DNA of 64,000 bases from Salibacter halophilus (GTDB lineage Bacteria; Bacteroidota; Bacteroidia; Flavobacteriales_G; Salibacteraceae). The translations under genes and the position numbers were made by a program. This document shows, piece after piece, positions 34,884 to 44,497 of this stretch. Below the pieces are notes generated by a model that saw only the letters and a list, made by a program, of their open reading frames with translations, was not told where the DNA came from and made no database searches. The stretch's first letter is position 1, and every line of letters begins with the position of its first letter. The DNA is taken from assembly GCF_008806325.1 (NCBI RefSeq), contig NZ_WACR01000002.1, forward strand, positions 62,001-126,000, given 5' to 3'.

Positions 34884-35909
34884 ATGACCGGTTTACCTTT
34901 ACTCACATTCAACGACAACGGCATCTATTGCCCAAAAGGTGATTTCTACATCGATCCGTGGCGACCGGTAAAAAAAGCGCTGATTACGCACGCTCATGCT
35001 GATCATGCAAGGTTTGGATCTGACCATTATCTGGCCAATAAAGGATCAGAGGCGATTATGCGTTACCGATTAGGAGACGACATCAAGCTGGAAACGGTTG
35101 AGTACAATGAAAAACTTTCGATAAACGGTGTCAAAGTTTCTTTTCATCCGGCCGGACACATCATTGGATCAGCACAAATTCGTGTGGAATACAAAGGCGA
35201 AATTTGGTTGGTAACTGGCGATTACAAACTGACAGATGACGGAGTAGCCGAAGCTTTTGAACCGGTAAAATGTAATACCATGATTACCGAGTGTACATTT
35301 GGATTACCCGTTTTCAACTGGCCCGATCAAGAAAGTGTTTTTGACGCTATCAACCAATGGTGGCAAAATAATGCACGGGAAGGAAAAGCTTCGTTGCTCA
35401 TGGCTTATTCACTGGGAAAAGCACAGCGAATTTTCAGACACATCAACCGCGATATCGGCCCTGTTTACACACACGGAGCTATTTTCAACAGCAATGAGAT
35501 ACTGCAGCCTCAAACCAGTTTTGACCTCAGCTCACAACGAATCACGTCAGAAACAAAAAAAGCTGAACTGAAAAATGCGTTGATTATTGCTCCGCCATCC
35601 GCAATCAATTCCTCCTGGTCGAAAAAGTTAAAGCCCTACTCTCTGGGAATCGCCTCGGGCTGGATGGCTTTGCGCGGAGCGAGAAGGAGACGCGCAGCTG
35701 ATCGTGGATTTATCTTATCTGACCATGCCGACTGGAAAGAACTGAATGAGGCTATTCAACTTTCACAACCCGAAAACATCATTACAACCCACGGATATAC
35801 CGACATCTTCACCAAATGGCTCAACGATCAGGGATATAATGCCGTTCAGGAAAAGACACTCTACACCGGAGAAATGGTTGACGAAAAAGAGGAAGGAGGC
35901 GAAAAATGA
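34884..35909 (+). CDS. Ligase-associated DNA exonuclease (metallo-beta-lactamase fold)
   Basis: 341 residues of the beta-CASP metallo-beta-lactamase family associated with ATP-dependent DNA ligase. The start is LTFNDNGIYCPKGDFYIDPW, followed by the metal motif ALITHAHADHARFGS, PAGHIIGSAQI and TGDY. LIIAPPSA and FILSDHADWKEL belong to the beta-CASP part. It overlaps the ligase gene by ATGA (35906-35909). By family knowledge, the pair is proposed to act in a DNA repair pathway. The dispersed element is at 35016-35025 (read as FGSDH). Confidence 0.93.
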   Translation: MTGLPLLTFNDNGIYCPKGDFYIDPWRPVKKALITHAHADHARFGSDHYLANKGSEAIMRYRLGDDIKLETVEYNEKLSINGVKVSFHPAGHIIGSAQIRVEYKGEIWLVTGDYKLTDDGVAEAFEPVKCNTMITECTFGLPVFNWPDQESVFDAINQWWQNNAREGKASLLMAYSLGKAQRIFRHINRDIGPVYTHGAIFNSNEILQPQTSFDLSSQRITSETKKAELKNALIIAPPSAINSSWSKKLKPYSLGIASGWMALRGARRRRAADRGFILSDHADWKELNEAIQLSQPENIITTHGYTDIFTKWLNDQGYNAVQEKTLYTGEMVDEKEEGGEK

Positions 35910-37504
35910 GGTATTTCACCCATCTTTTTTTGACCATCGATCAAACAAATTCCACCTTAAAAAAAGTAGAAGCTTTTGTCCGGTTTTTAGACGAAGCTCC
36001 AGATAATGACAAATTGTGGGCCGTGGCACTATTGGCCGGTAAGCGTCCAAAAAGATCAGTGAGAACCAATCAGCTGCGCGAATGGGCGGCTGAGCTGGCG
36101 GGTATTCCGCTTTGGCTCTTTGAGGATTCTTATCACGTTGTGGGTGATTTAGCCGAGACGATTGCCTCAGTGCTCCCGGCTGATGAATCGCAATCAGATC
36201 GCTCGCTTGCAGAATGGATGACTTATCTAAAAGAACTCAAAGATCAGCCCGATGAAGAAAAGAAAATCGCTATCAGTGAAGCCTGGCTTTCGCTGAGTAA
36301 ACACGAACGCTTCGTTTTCAACAAGCTACTCACTGGCGGTTTCCGCATGGGAGTCTCGCAAAAGTTAATGGTCAGAGCCCTAAGCAAGCACCTCAACGAA
36401 GATGAAAACATGGTGGCGCACCGACTCATGGGAAACTGGAAACCGGAAGAAACCAGTTTTAAAAAGTTGTTGGTGGAAAAAGATGCTGAGGAGGATCTCT
36501 CCAAACCTTATCCTTTCTACCTGGCCTATCAGTTGGATAAAGAAGCTGAAGAGCTGGGCAACACAACCGACTGGAATGCCGAATACAAATGGGACGGAAT
36601 TAGAGGTCAGCTCATTCACCGCAAGGGAACTTTACATTTGTGGTCGCGCGGTGAAGAGCTCATCACTGAACGCTTTCCCGAATTTACCGATAAAAACAGC
36701 TTAAAAATAGCTGAGCAAGACTTTGTGCTGGATGGTGAAATTTTGCCTTTCAGAGATGGCGAGCCTCTCCCCTTTCAGGTTTTGCAAACTCGGATCGGAC
36801 GAAAGAAAGTGGGAAAAAAGACACTTGAAAAAGCACCTGTTATTTTAATGGCCTACGATCTTTTAGAACTAAACGGTAAAGATCTGCGACATACTCCTTT
36901 TTCTGAACGAAGAGCAAAACTGGAAAAGCTGGTTAACGAACTCAATTCGCCAGTCATTCAATTGTCAAAACTCATCGAGTTTGATTCCTGGAAAAAGCTT
37001 CAAGAACTGCAGGAAAACGCCCGAGAAGTAAAAGCTGAGGGCATTATGCTCAAGCAAAAGAGATCACCTTACCTGGTGGGTCGCAAAAAGGGCGATTGGT
37101 GGAAATGGAAAGTGGATCCGCTACTGATCGATGGCGTAATGATTTACGCCATGCGCGGACACGGCAGGCGCGCTAACCTCTACTCCGACTACACCTTTGC
37201 TGTGTGGAAAGGAAACGAGCTAATACCTTTTACCAAAGCCTATTCAGGTCTAACCGATAAAGAAATGCGGGAAGTAGATCGTTTTGTCAAGCAGAATACC
37301 ATAGAGCGTTTTGGTCCGGTACGGAGCGTTGAACCCGAAATGGTCTTTGAAATTGCCTTTGAAGGTATTGCCCGCTCCTCAAGGCATAAATCCGGAGTGG
37401 CTTTGCGTTTTCCGCGTATCAGTCGCATCAGGTACGACAAAAAGCCCGCTGAAGCCAACAAACTGGAGGATTTAGAGGATCTGATCGAAATGATTGAAGG
37501 GTGA
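35906..37504 (+). CDS. ATP-dependent DNA ligase (LigB/LigC-like)
   Basis: 532 residues. Domain order: an N-terminal helical DNA-binding domain (1-190), then the nucleotidyltransferase with motif I EYKWDGIRGQ, in which the Lys is adenylated (about residue 231), VLDGEIL, and motif V GWWKWK-like GDWWKWKVDP; the C-terminal OB fold ends FPRISRIRYDKKPAEAN. All catalytic motifs are intact. The usual four-gene cassette also includes a DEXH helicase and a ligase-associated phosphoesterase; neither follows here, as the next gene is a T9SS protein after 228 bp. Dispersed element at 36370-36379. Confidence 0.94.
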   Translation: MRYFTHLFLTIDQTNSTLKKVEAFVRFLDEAPDNDKLWAVALLAGKRPKRSVRTNQLREWAAELAGIPLWLFEDSYHVVGDLAETIASVLPADESQSDRSLAEWMTYLKELKDQPDEEKKIAISEAWLSLSKHERFVFNKLLTGGFRMGVSQKLMVRALSKHLNEDENMVAHRLMGNWKPEETSFKKLLVEKDAEEDLSKPYPFYLAYQLDKEAEELGNTTDWNAEYKWDGIRGQLIHRKGTLHLWSRGEELITERFPEFTDKNSLKIAEQDFVLDGEILPFRDGEPLPFQVLQTRIGRKKVGKKTLEKAPVILMAYDLLELNGKDLRHTPFSERRAKLEKLVNELNSPVIQLSKLIEFDSWKKLQELQENAREVKAEGIMLKQKRSPYLVGRKKGDWWKWKVDPLLIDGVMIYAMRGHGRRANLYSDYTFAVWKGNELIPFTKAYSGLTDKEMREVDRFVKQNTIERFGPVRSVEPEMVFEIAFEGIARSSRHKSGVALRFPRISRIRYDKKPAEANKLEDLEDLIEMIEG

Positions 37505-37732
37505 TAATAAATTGTGAAACGTATCCACGCTTAAACCACAATTTTTTGAAATCAAAAATGGTATCCCTGATCGCAATAAAGGAGCACATTTCACTGATTT
37601 CTTAAATGATTCGCTAAATCTTTAAAAAACAAATTAACAAAAGATGCATTTCAAAATGTAAAAAACTGAAATTCAATTTCATTTGAGGTTTTTTATTATT
37701 TTTATCCTCATTAATTCATACCCCCTTTTTCT
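37505..37732. other. Intergenic region between ligase and T9SS gene
   Basis: 228 bp, A+T-rich. A weak inverted repeat (AAATTGTG near 37509 and CACAATTT near 37536, then T residues) could end the ligase transcript. An A+T-rich run TTTTTATTATTTTTATCC near 37689-37706 may contain the next promoter. Nothing else is recognised. Confidence 0.4.
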
Positions 37733-40306
37733 ATGAAATTGAAATATAAGATTGAATCAATACTTGTTACCTTATTTCTATTAATTCAAATTTTAGGTTA
37801 TTCAACAAGTCAGCAAGGAGGTTACATAACCTATCAAAATATTGGTCAGGATAGCTTTCAAATTCAACTGGTTCAATATTCTGAATGTGATGTACCATTT
37901 GTTTTTCCATCCAGAGACATCACAATCTCAAGCTCCTGTAGTAATTCCTTTACTCTACCGTTACCTTTTTCGTATACTAATTTCATTACCAATACCTGCA
38001 ATTCTACCGGCTATAACTGCGGTGGTGGCGGAGGATCACTTTTAGGACTTGTTCAGCACACCTATACTGATACAGTAGTACTTCCTCCTTGTAATGACTG
38101 GGAATTTACTTTTATCAACTGTTGTAGGCAACTGACTTCAAACTTTACAAACTCTAGCAATCAACAGGTTTCTTCTCCAATAACGATTTCATCCGGGATG
38201 AATACACAAATTGATCAGGATAATTCGAGTCCGCTCATTCAGAACCCAGCTAATGCTTACGTAACTTTAAACGAGTGGACACAGTACAACAGCGCAGCTA
38301 TCGATCCCGATGGCAATCAACTTCGGTATTCTCTCTATACCCCCAATGTTGCTTCAAGCACCAACTACAATGCTCTTGACAGCCTGATAAACGATTCGAT
38401 CAGCGGAGACCTCGAATTGAATATTCATTCAGGAGTATCGAATAATATTTTCATTTTCCAGAGAGTCTACGAAATCAACTCAAATGGCGATACGTTAGGC
38501 TACATGGATCATGAAATGCGGTTTACAGGTATTACAACTTCAAACATAAACCCTGATGAGCCCGGTGATCTGACCAATGTAACAGGAGGACAGTTGACAG
38601 GTCCTAACGGAATCACCTCCTGTTCAGGAGATACGATCTGTTTTGACATTCTCCTATCAGATTCAAATTCAAGTCAAACTATCAAGTTCAATGATTCATT
38701 GTTGTTGAGTAGTCTGCCCGGTGCTTCGTTTACTGAAAATGGTCAGAACCCAAAGACGATTTCAGTTTGTTGGCCTACTCCGGAAGGTTTTTCGGGCACA
38801 AAACAGTTCACAATCAGCACAGCCGATAGCGCCTGCCCCATTGTTGGAGAATCACAAAGGTCGTATTCTGTCAACATCATTGATGGTGTATCAATTGTCA
38901 ATGACCTAATTTCAATTTGTAAAGGTGACTCAGTTCAAATTCAAGCCCTGGGTGACTCAACGCTTTCCTGGCAATCTTTGAGCGGAAACAGTACCAGCTC
39001 AGCTAACTTCTCCTGTACACAATGTCCTGATCCAACAGTGTCACCTTCAATTAATTCAACATATTTAGTCAGCGCATCTTCAAGCTCTTCCTGCCCGGGA
39101 TCTGACACTCTAACGATTAACGTTGATTCAATACCTGTTTTTGAAACGCAAGCTATGCGCGATACCATTTGTAAGGGAGATACGCTATCATATTCAGTCA
39201 ACACTACTTCACAGCAAATTTCTTGGGACAATAACAGTTCGGGGATCAACTATTTTAAACCGGGTACAACTGCAGGTATAGATACTACTACGGTTCAGGT
39301 TTCATCAGGAAATTGCATATTTACTGACACACTTTACGGAGTTGTTAGTCAGGGTATCCCCTCCTCTTTGGCAAAACTCAGTTATGATACTGCTATTTGC
39401 CCCGGTGACTCGACCACGATAACATTACATTCAGGAAACGGACCTTACCGTTACTCATGGAGTAATAGCTTGCCCGGAACAAATTCGGTGAGATTAAGTC
39501 TACCACAGTCAGATTCAATCACAGCTGTATTAACTGACACAATTGGTCAGTGTAGTGATACAGCTTATTTTTATATTCAGATTTCAAATCCAATTAAAGT
39601 AGAGTTTAATCAGACTGATACAACGATTTGTAAGAATGATTCTGTCAACCTATCTCTAGAAGCTACAGGCGGAATTCCACCTTACAACTTCTCTGTAAAT
39701 GGCAACTCAACAAATGATCAGTTACTATTTAATGGAACAAGTGACTCTATACTTGTGGCTTCCGCTTTTGACAGTGAAGGATGCGTTTTTGAAGGAGATA
39801 CATTACAAATCGCTGCAAAAGAACCAGTCCAACTTATTCCATTGCCGGATACCATCGTGACAGGAGATTCTGCTCAAATTTGCCTTCAGCCTTTAAATGG
39901 ATTCTCTCCTTTTACTTATTCATGGAATATTAGTTCATCTAATGATTCATGCCTATCAGTATCGTCTAATAACCATGATTTAATGGTTATAGGTACTGTC
40001 TCTGGAATATGTGGTACTGACAATGATACTACTATTATAACTGATATAAGTGTTGGTCAAGAATCGACTTCAGCAAATTCGCCTGAAATGCTTATTTATC
40101 CAAATCCTGTTAATACAATTGTAAATATCAAAGCTCCACTTACTGGAAAATTATTCATTATTGATTTAAAGGGAAGCGTTGTTTTAACAAGACATTTTAA
40201 TCATTCAATTTCAATAGATCTGAGTCAGGTAAAAAGAGGTGTTCATTTCTTCATCCTGAAAGACGACAATAATCTGGTTATGATAGATAAAGTTGTTATA
40301 AAATAA
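37733..40306 (+). CDS. Large secreted T9SS type A protein
   Basis: 857 residues. After a signal peptide (IESILVTLFLLIQILGYSTS), residues 30-150 hold a Cys-rich domain (QDSFQIQLVQYSECDVPF, YNCGGGGGSLL, FINCCRQLTSNF) seen at the N-terminus of gliding-associated surface proteins. Several Ig-like or SprB-like repeats follow (ICKGDSVQIQALGDSTLSW, ICPGDSTTITLHSGNGPYRY, ICKNDSVNLSLEATGGIPPY), sharing the CxGDS start. The C-terminus (MLIYPNPVNTIVNIKAP to MIDKVVIK) is a type A T9SS sorting domain. Probably a cell-surface adhesin. One dispersed element lies at 38741-38750 (read as NGQNP). Confidence 0.88.
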   Translation: MKLKYKIESILVTLFLLIQILGYSTSQQGGYITYQNIGQDSFQIQLVQYSECDVPFVFPSRDITISSSCSNSFTLPLPFSYTNFITNTCNSTGYNCGGGGGSLLGLVQHTYTDTVVLPPCNDWEFTFINCCRQLTSNFTNSSNQQVSSPITISSGMNTQIDQDNSSPLIQNPANAYVTLNEWTQYNSAAIDPDGNQLRYSLYTPNVASSTNYNALDSLINDSISGDLELNIHSGVSNNIFIFQRVYEINSNGDTLGYMDHEMRFTGITTSNINPDEPGDLTNVTGGQLTGPNGITSCSGDTICFDILLSDSNSSQTIKFNDSLLLSSLPGASFTENGQNPKTISVCWPTPEGFSGTKQFTISTADSACPIVGESQRSYSVNIIDGVSIVNDLISICKGDSVQIQALGDSTLSWQSLSGNSTSSANFSCTQCPDPTVSPSINSTYLVSASSSSSCPGSDTLTINVDSIPVFETQAMRDTICKGDTLSYSVNTTSQQISWDNNSSGINYFKPGTTAGIDTTTVQVSSGNCIFTDTLYGVVSQGIPSSLAKLSYDTAICPGDSTTITLHSGNGPYRYSWSNSLPGTNSVRLSLPQSDSITAVLTDTIGQCSDTAYFYIQISNPIKVEFNQTDTTICKNDSVNLSLEATGGIPPYNFSVNGNSTNDQLLFNGTSDSILVASAFDSEGCVFEGDTLQIAAKEPVQLIPLPDTIVTGDSAQICLQPLNGFSPFTYSWNISSSNDSCLSVSSNNHDLMVIGTVSGICGTDNDTTIITDISVGQESTSANSPEMLIYPNPVNTIVNIKAPLTGKLFIIDLKGSVVLTRHFNHSISIDLSQVKRGVHFFILKDDNNLVMIDKVVIK

Positions 40307-40386
40307 AACAGACTCTAAATCAAAATGTTAGGAAGTAATCAATCATATTTCAAAGACTAAAAATTGCAACTAATTTAACAAGCTGA

Positions 40387-40767
40387 ATGAGAGCAATAAA
40401 AGAATATGACATGGACTTTGGGGTTGTCGAGATATTCTCTCATTTCCTCGTCAATACACCCAAACCGATGGTTCATATAGGGAAAAAGGAGATTGAAAAG
40501 CTGTTTGAAATTGCTCAACAGCATTTTGCTAACAAGCCTTTTGGTTTCATAGCAGTAAGGAAACATTCTATTTCTTTTGATCCAACGAACTATGTTCAAA
40601 CTCAAAAGAGATTTCCAAACCTCAAATCAATAGCTGTTGTCTCAACTCGGGCTCTGACCATAAACTTTTTTGATATAGAGAAAAAACTTATCAATAACGC
40701 TCAGGCAAAACTATTTAACAAAAAAGAGGACGCTTTTGAGTGGACACTTGATGTCATCAAGCGATAA
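40387..40767 (+). CDS. Small protein of STAS/SpoIIAA-like appearance
   Basis: 126 residues, no signal peptide, probably cytoplasmic. Alternating strands and helices (DFGVVEIFSHFLVNT, KPFGFIAVRKHSISFDPT, SIAVVSTRALTINFFDIE, DAFEWTLDVIK) resemble small STAS/SpoIIAA-like proteins widespread in Bacteroidetes, but I cannot assign the family with certainty. It is a single gene between two large envelope genes. The dispersed element is at 40650-40659, read as RALT. Confidence 0.6.
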   Translation: MRAIKEYDMDFGVVEIFSHFLVNTPKPMVHIGKKEIEKLFEIAQQHFANKPFGFIAVRKHSISFDPTNYVQTQKRFPNLKSIAVVSTRALTINFFDIEKKLINNAQAKLFNKKEDAFEWTLDVIKR

Positions 40768-40791
40768 TAAATACTATCACAATTATAGCTT

Positions 40792-41916
40792 CTAAAATAA
40801 CCGATTTTCTTCTTCAACCCAATTCACCTTAAATGAGTCCATTTCACCATCGCTAAAATCATAAATATTCTGCAACAAATTAATTACTAACACGATATCT
40901 TGTTGGTGTTTTTCGTGATCTGAGGCTAATAAATACGCATTCGAGTTGCTGTAATCGAGATCATTAAACATTAAAAGAGATAATACCGCTTCAAGATCCT
41001 CATCTTTAGCCATAATATAACGATCTATTAGAAGTTGCTGAGAGCCTAAAATAAACGCAACTGACTTACTATGAGTACTTAAAGCATCTGCTAGTTGTTT
41101 TTGAGTTGGGTTTGACTTTGCTAAAAGATCAAGTGTAGCATACATATTATGAATCGCTGAAGCTGCAATACTTTTCTCCCAAACTGTAAAAAGAACTTCC
41201 AACTGATCTCGCACTTCATCACTTTCAGCTGAATATCCATGTTCCATGTAATGTTTAGTGAAAATAAGCGCTTTTCTAATATCTAAATAGAAGCCTCCTC
41301 TTACCGGAGTTCTTCGTGCAGTATATTTTGCACTGAATCTATCTTTCACTTGAGCATTATGAGATCCCATTGGAAATGCTGGAGTTGTCCCAAACAAAGC
41401 TAAAAGCTTATCTACATCAGCTGAAGAAAACGAAGGATTATAAGCAATCTTATATGCCTGAAGATAATGCCCACTCATGTAATAAGCTTTTTCAATTAAC
41501 TCCCTGTGCTTAAAACCAGTGTACGATAACAAATGACCTCCAAAAACTCCACCTCCACCTTTTGGGTTGTTGACAAGATCCCATTGGTTACCACTTTCAG
41601 ATCCAATGAGTGGAAGTACTTCTTTCTCTACAAAATCAGTATAGAAAATGGATCCTCCAATCGAAAGCTTGTAGTTAAACAGCGAATCAACATCAGCCTG
41701 TTCAACTTTTAAGCCTTCATCACCTTCTCCAATTCTTGAAACAAGAGCTTCTAGTTGGTTTCCAAGTTTTATTTGTGAAAATGCGTTAGAATCAAAGTCA
41801 TTGGATTGATAATTATTAGGAATAGTATTGACTGAAGTGTTATTATCATCTTTATTACATGAAAACAAACTAACAGTCAAAATCAATATAATTGAAAGTA
41901 ACTTAGGGAAGTTCAT
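40792..41916 (-). CDS. DUF4856 lipoprotein, second copy
   Basis: 374 residues from ATG 41914-41916, starting a lipoprotein signal (LLSIILILTVSLFSC); a TTG at 41991 was rejected, which also makes this copy exactly as long as its paralogue at 47002. Both begin CNKDDD, then IPNNY.S..F. The mature part is helical and shared along its length: GGGGVFGGHLLSYTGFKHRELIEKAYYMSGHY, split here as GGHLLSYTG and IEKAYYMSGHYLQAY, then FGTTPAFPMGSHNAQVKDRF and ARRTPVRGGFYLDIRKALI. DUF4856 proteins accompany imelysin-type iron genes; the function is unknown. It lies 169 bp downstream of the TonB receptor gene. Confidence 0.85.
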   Translation of the reverse strand: MNFPKLLSIILILTVSLFSCNKDDNNTSVNTIPNNYQSNDFDSNAFSQIKLGNQLEALVSRIGEGDEGLKVEQADVDSLFNYKLSIGGSIFYTDFVEKEVLPLIGSESGNQWDLVNNPKGGGGVFGGHLLSYTGFKHRELIEKAYYMSGHYLQAYKIAYNPSFSSADVDKLLALFGTTPAFPMGSHNAQVKDRFSAKYTARRTPVRGGFYLDIRKALIFTKHYMEHGYSAESDEVRDQLEVLFTVWEKSIAASAIHNMYATLDLLAKSNPTQKQLADALSTHSKSVAFILGSQQLLIDRYIMAKDEDLEAVLSLLMFNDLDYSNSNAYLLASDHEKHQQDIVLVINLLQNIYDFSDGEMDSFKVNWVEEENRLF

Positions 41917-42085
41917 AATGTGGTTTGCTTTTAATAGATGGTCAAAAATGCACTTGCTGCATGGATTGAAGTAGCTATAATAATTGATCAAAGCAGGTTG
42001 TTGTCAATATTTAAACTCCTATTTATCACGAATATAGCAAACAAAATGCAACTTACACTCTATGATGTACTAAAATACCCTGACC

Positions 42086-44497
42086 TTAAAACTTCACTCC
42101 AAGAGTAAAGTAGAAGTTTCTTGGCTTAGCCGGAATCACACCCGGGCCCGGATACCCAGTAGCTCTCCTGGTGAAATACTGATTGTCAAATAGGTTGTTA
42201 ACTCCTGCCTCGGCAACGAGCCATTTGTATTTGTAACCTAAAGATAAATCTGAAACCCAATAAGCCGGAATTTCTCCGGCTATTGCAGTGGGAACAGGTT
42301 CTTGAGTATTGTAAGCATCAGTGAATTGAGCATCGTTATAGCTGAATTGATAACTGACCTTAAAATCATTTCGCTGATAAGTAATCCCTGTTTTCAGCGT
42401 CATAGGAGGTACTAACTCCACCTCTTTTCCTTCAACTAGATTATCTTCACTGCTCACATACTCAGCCTGCAAGTAAGAGAAATTCACGAAAGTTCGCAAC
42501 TGGCTTTTGATAGGCTCTGACCGAAAAAGATCAAACCAATCAACCTCAACAAAACTTTCTAAACCATACGATCGGCTATCGCCAACATTTGTTCGCAATC
42601 GTTTTTCTAAATAGGTTGTACTGTCGATAATTGTAAGAAATCCAATGCGGTTGTTGTAAGCCAAATAAAACAAACCGATGTCAAAAGTGAGGTAAGATTT
42701 TGGTTTTCCACGGTAACCGAGATCAAAATTAAACCCTCTCTCATCAGTGATGTTGGGATCTATCACGAAATTGGGGTTATCAACTCTTATATCATTGAAG
42801 GTTATCGCCCTGTAGTTTTGTGAAAAGTTAGCGTAGAGCTCAGTTTTGTTCTTCAGTTTTTGAGAAACTCCCAGTCCGCCCAAAACAAATGCACGATTGA
42901 GTTCCTTTTCCTCCTCCACCTTTTGAGAAGCAACGAGTTCACCGGCAGAGTTATATGCTGATTCCTTGTACCAGCCATCAGCACGGGTGTTGATGTACTC
43001 AAACCGAACACCCGGAGTAATACTCAATTTATCTGTTATCCTGAAAATATTCTCAGCAAAAACTGCTGCATTCCTGCTGGGAAAGTCATAATCTGATCCC
43101 TCTAAATCATCGGGGTTGTTGTAGGTGAAATCATGGTCAGATCCGTTACTGGCCTCTCCCTGCCTACTCTCAGTAAAACCTGCATAAAGCCTTGTACCGA
43201 TCAATAGATTGGCCGGATTCCCCAAAAAGTTATAGCGTCTCAAAACTCTTGTTTCGTTACCTATGTTTTGAAATCCTCCGTAAATCAATGTGCGCTCTTC
43301 TCCGTTGTCAATCCGGTTGATGCGTTCCAGATTTCCCAGAGCTTCCCTGCTCGCCATCAAAGCAAAAAAACGTGAATTCAACCGCCATTTATCGCTGATT
43401 TTATAATCTGCAGAGAGCGAAGCCAAATTCCACTTAACCCGAAACCAGTTTCGTTCGCGCTTGCTTTGAGAAGGATCGCGTTCAAACTCTTCATCGGTGA
43501 GTCCGCCCGGAAGTTGCGAGAGATAATGCATGTAAGTGTATTCTGCACGCAGACTCAACTTTTCATTAACATCATGTTCAATTTGGAGATATCCTGTATT
43601 TTGATCTACCTGAGAATTGGGTCGCCAGCCATTGGATTGTTTGTGCTGATAAAACCCATAAACTCCCGTCTTTTCCTTTCGGTAACCGATGCTGTTAAAT
43701 GAGTTGAAAAGACCAAATGAACCGATTGTTTGTCGTGATTCAAGTTCAAAACCAGTCTTTTCCGGTGCTCCTTTCATCACAAAGTTGAGCATACCGCCAA
43801 ACTGTGTTCCGTACTGCAATCCGGCTGCTCCACGAACAACTTCAATTCGCTCAACTGCTTCAGTTGGTGGTGTATAATAGCTCTCAGGATAACCGAGCGC
43901 ATCGGCACTGATATCGTAACCGTTTTGGCGAACATTGAAGTTTGATGTTCTACTGGGACTCAATCCTCTGGCTCCAATATCGAGTTGAACACCGGCATCA
44001 CCACTTTCCCAAATATTGAGCCCTGGTACTTTTGAAAAAACCTGTCGCGCATTATTAACCGCTTTATTAGCAGCCATATCAGCAGGCACGAGTACTTCGT
44101 TTTTCTTGGCAGCGTAAATTGCAACGCCATCGATGGCATTTAATCGTTGAATCCCGGTATTTGAAGAATCTCCGCCCCTTACTGTAACTTCCCTTAAGTT
44201 TATGTTCAATCGCTCTAACTCAACCTGGGCTTTCGTTATTAGCCCTTTTACCTTTACTTTCCTCGATAACGACTTGTATCCTTCAACGTAAACAACAATG
44301 GGATAGACACCCTCATCACCAAACTCTATTTTCGCTTCTCCCTTTTCAAGCGAAACGAATTTTTCCAGCGAGGGTAAATAAACCTCACCATTGAGCGCAA
44401 CAGCATCCTGGCCACGAACCGATAAGTGCAGCTCGTGTTGTGCCCAAATCGAGGCACTCGCAAAACTAGCGATGAGCAAAAGCAGTATCCTCAGCAT
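42086..44497 (-). CDS. TonB-dependent outer-membrane receptor, FecA-like
   Basis: 803 residues from ATG 44495-44497 (a TTG at 44509 was rejected). Signal peptide (LRILLLLIASFASASIWA), then a carboxypeptidase-like beta-domain (about 25-105), then the plug (ARQVFSKVPGLNIWESGDAG, SPSRTSNFNVRQNGYDISAD, VERIEVVRGAAGLQYGTQFG) and a 22-strand barrel ending in Phe (FYFTLGVKF). The plug resembles FecA-type siderophore/iron-citrate receptors. The gene overlaps the HTTM gene by 32 bp and follows imelysin and DUF4856 genes, which supports iron or metal uptake. Dispersed elements at 42523-42532 and 43135-43144. Confidence 0.92.
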   Translation of the reverse strand: MLRILLLLIASFASASIWAQHELHLSVRGQDAVALNGEVYLPSLEKFVSLEKGEAKIEFGDEGVYPIVVYVEGYKSLSRKVKVKGLITKAQVELERLNINLREVTVRGGDSSNTGIQRLNAIDGVAIYAAKKNEVLVPADMAANKAVNNARQVFSKVPGLNIWESGDAGVQLDIGARGLSPSRTSNFNVRQNGYDISADALGYPESYYTPPTEAVERIEVVRGAAGLQYGTQFGGMLNFVMKGAPEKTGFELESRQTIGSFGLFNSFNSIGYRKEKTGVYGFYQHKQSNGWRPNSQVDQNTGYLQIEHDVNEKLSLRAEYTYMHYLSQLPGGLTDEEFERDPSQSKRERNWFRVKWNLASLSADYKISDKWRLNSRFFALMASREALGNLERINRIDNGEERTLIYGGFQNIGNETRVLRRYNFLGNPANLLIGTRLYAGFTESRQGEASNGSDHDFTYNNPDDLEGSDYDFPSRNAAVFAENIFRITDKLSITPGVRFEYINTRADGWYKESAYNSAGELVASQKVEEEKELNRAFVLGGLGVSQKLKNKTELYANFSQNYRAITFNDIRVDNPNFVIDPNITDERGFNFDLGYRGKPKSYLTFDIGLFYLAYNNRIGFLTIIDSTTYLEKRLRTNVGDSRSYGLESFVEVDWFDLFRSEPIKSQLRTFVNFSYLQAEYVSSEDNLVEGKEVELVPPMTLKTGITYQRNDFKVSYQFSYNDAQFTDAYNTQEPVPTAIAGEIPAYWVSDLSLGYKYKWLVAEAGVNNLFDNQYFTRRATGYPGPGVIPAKPRNFYFTLGVKF

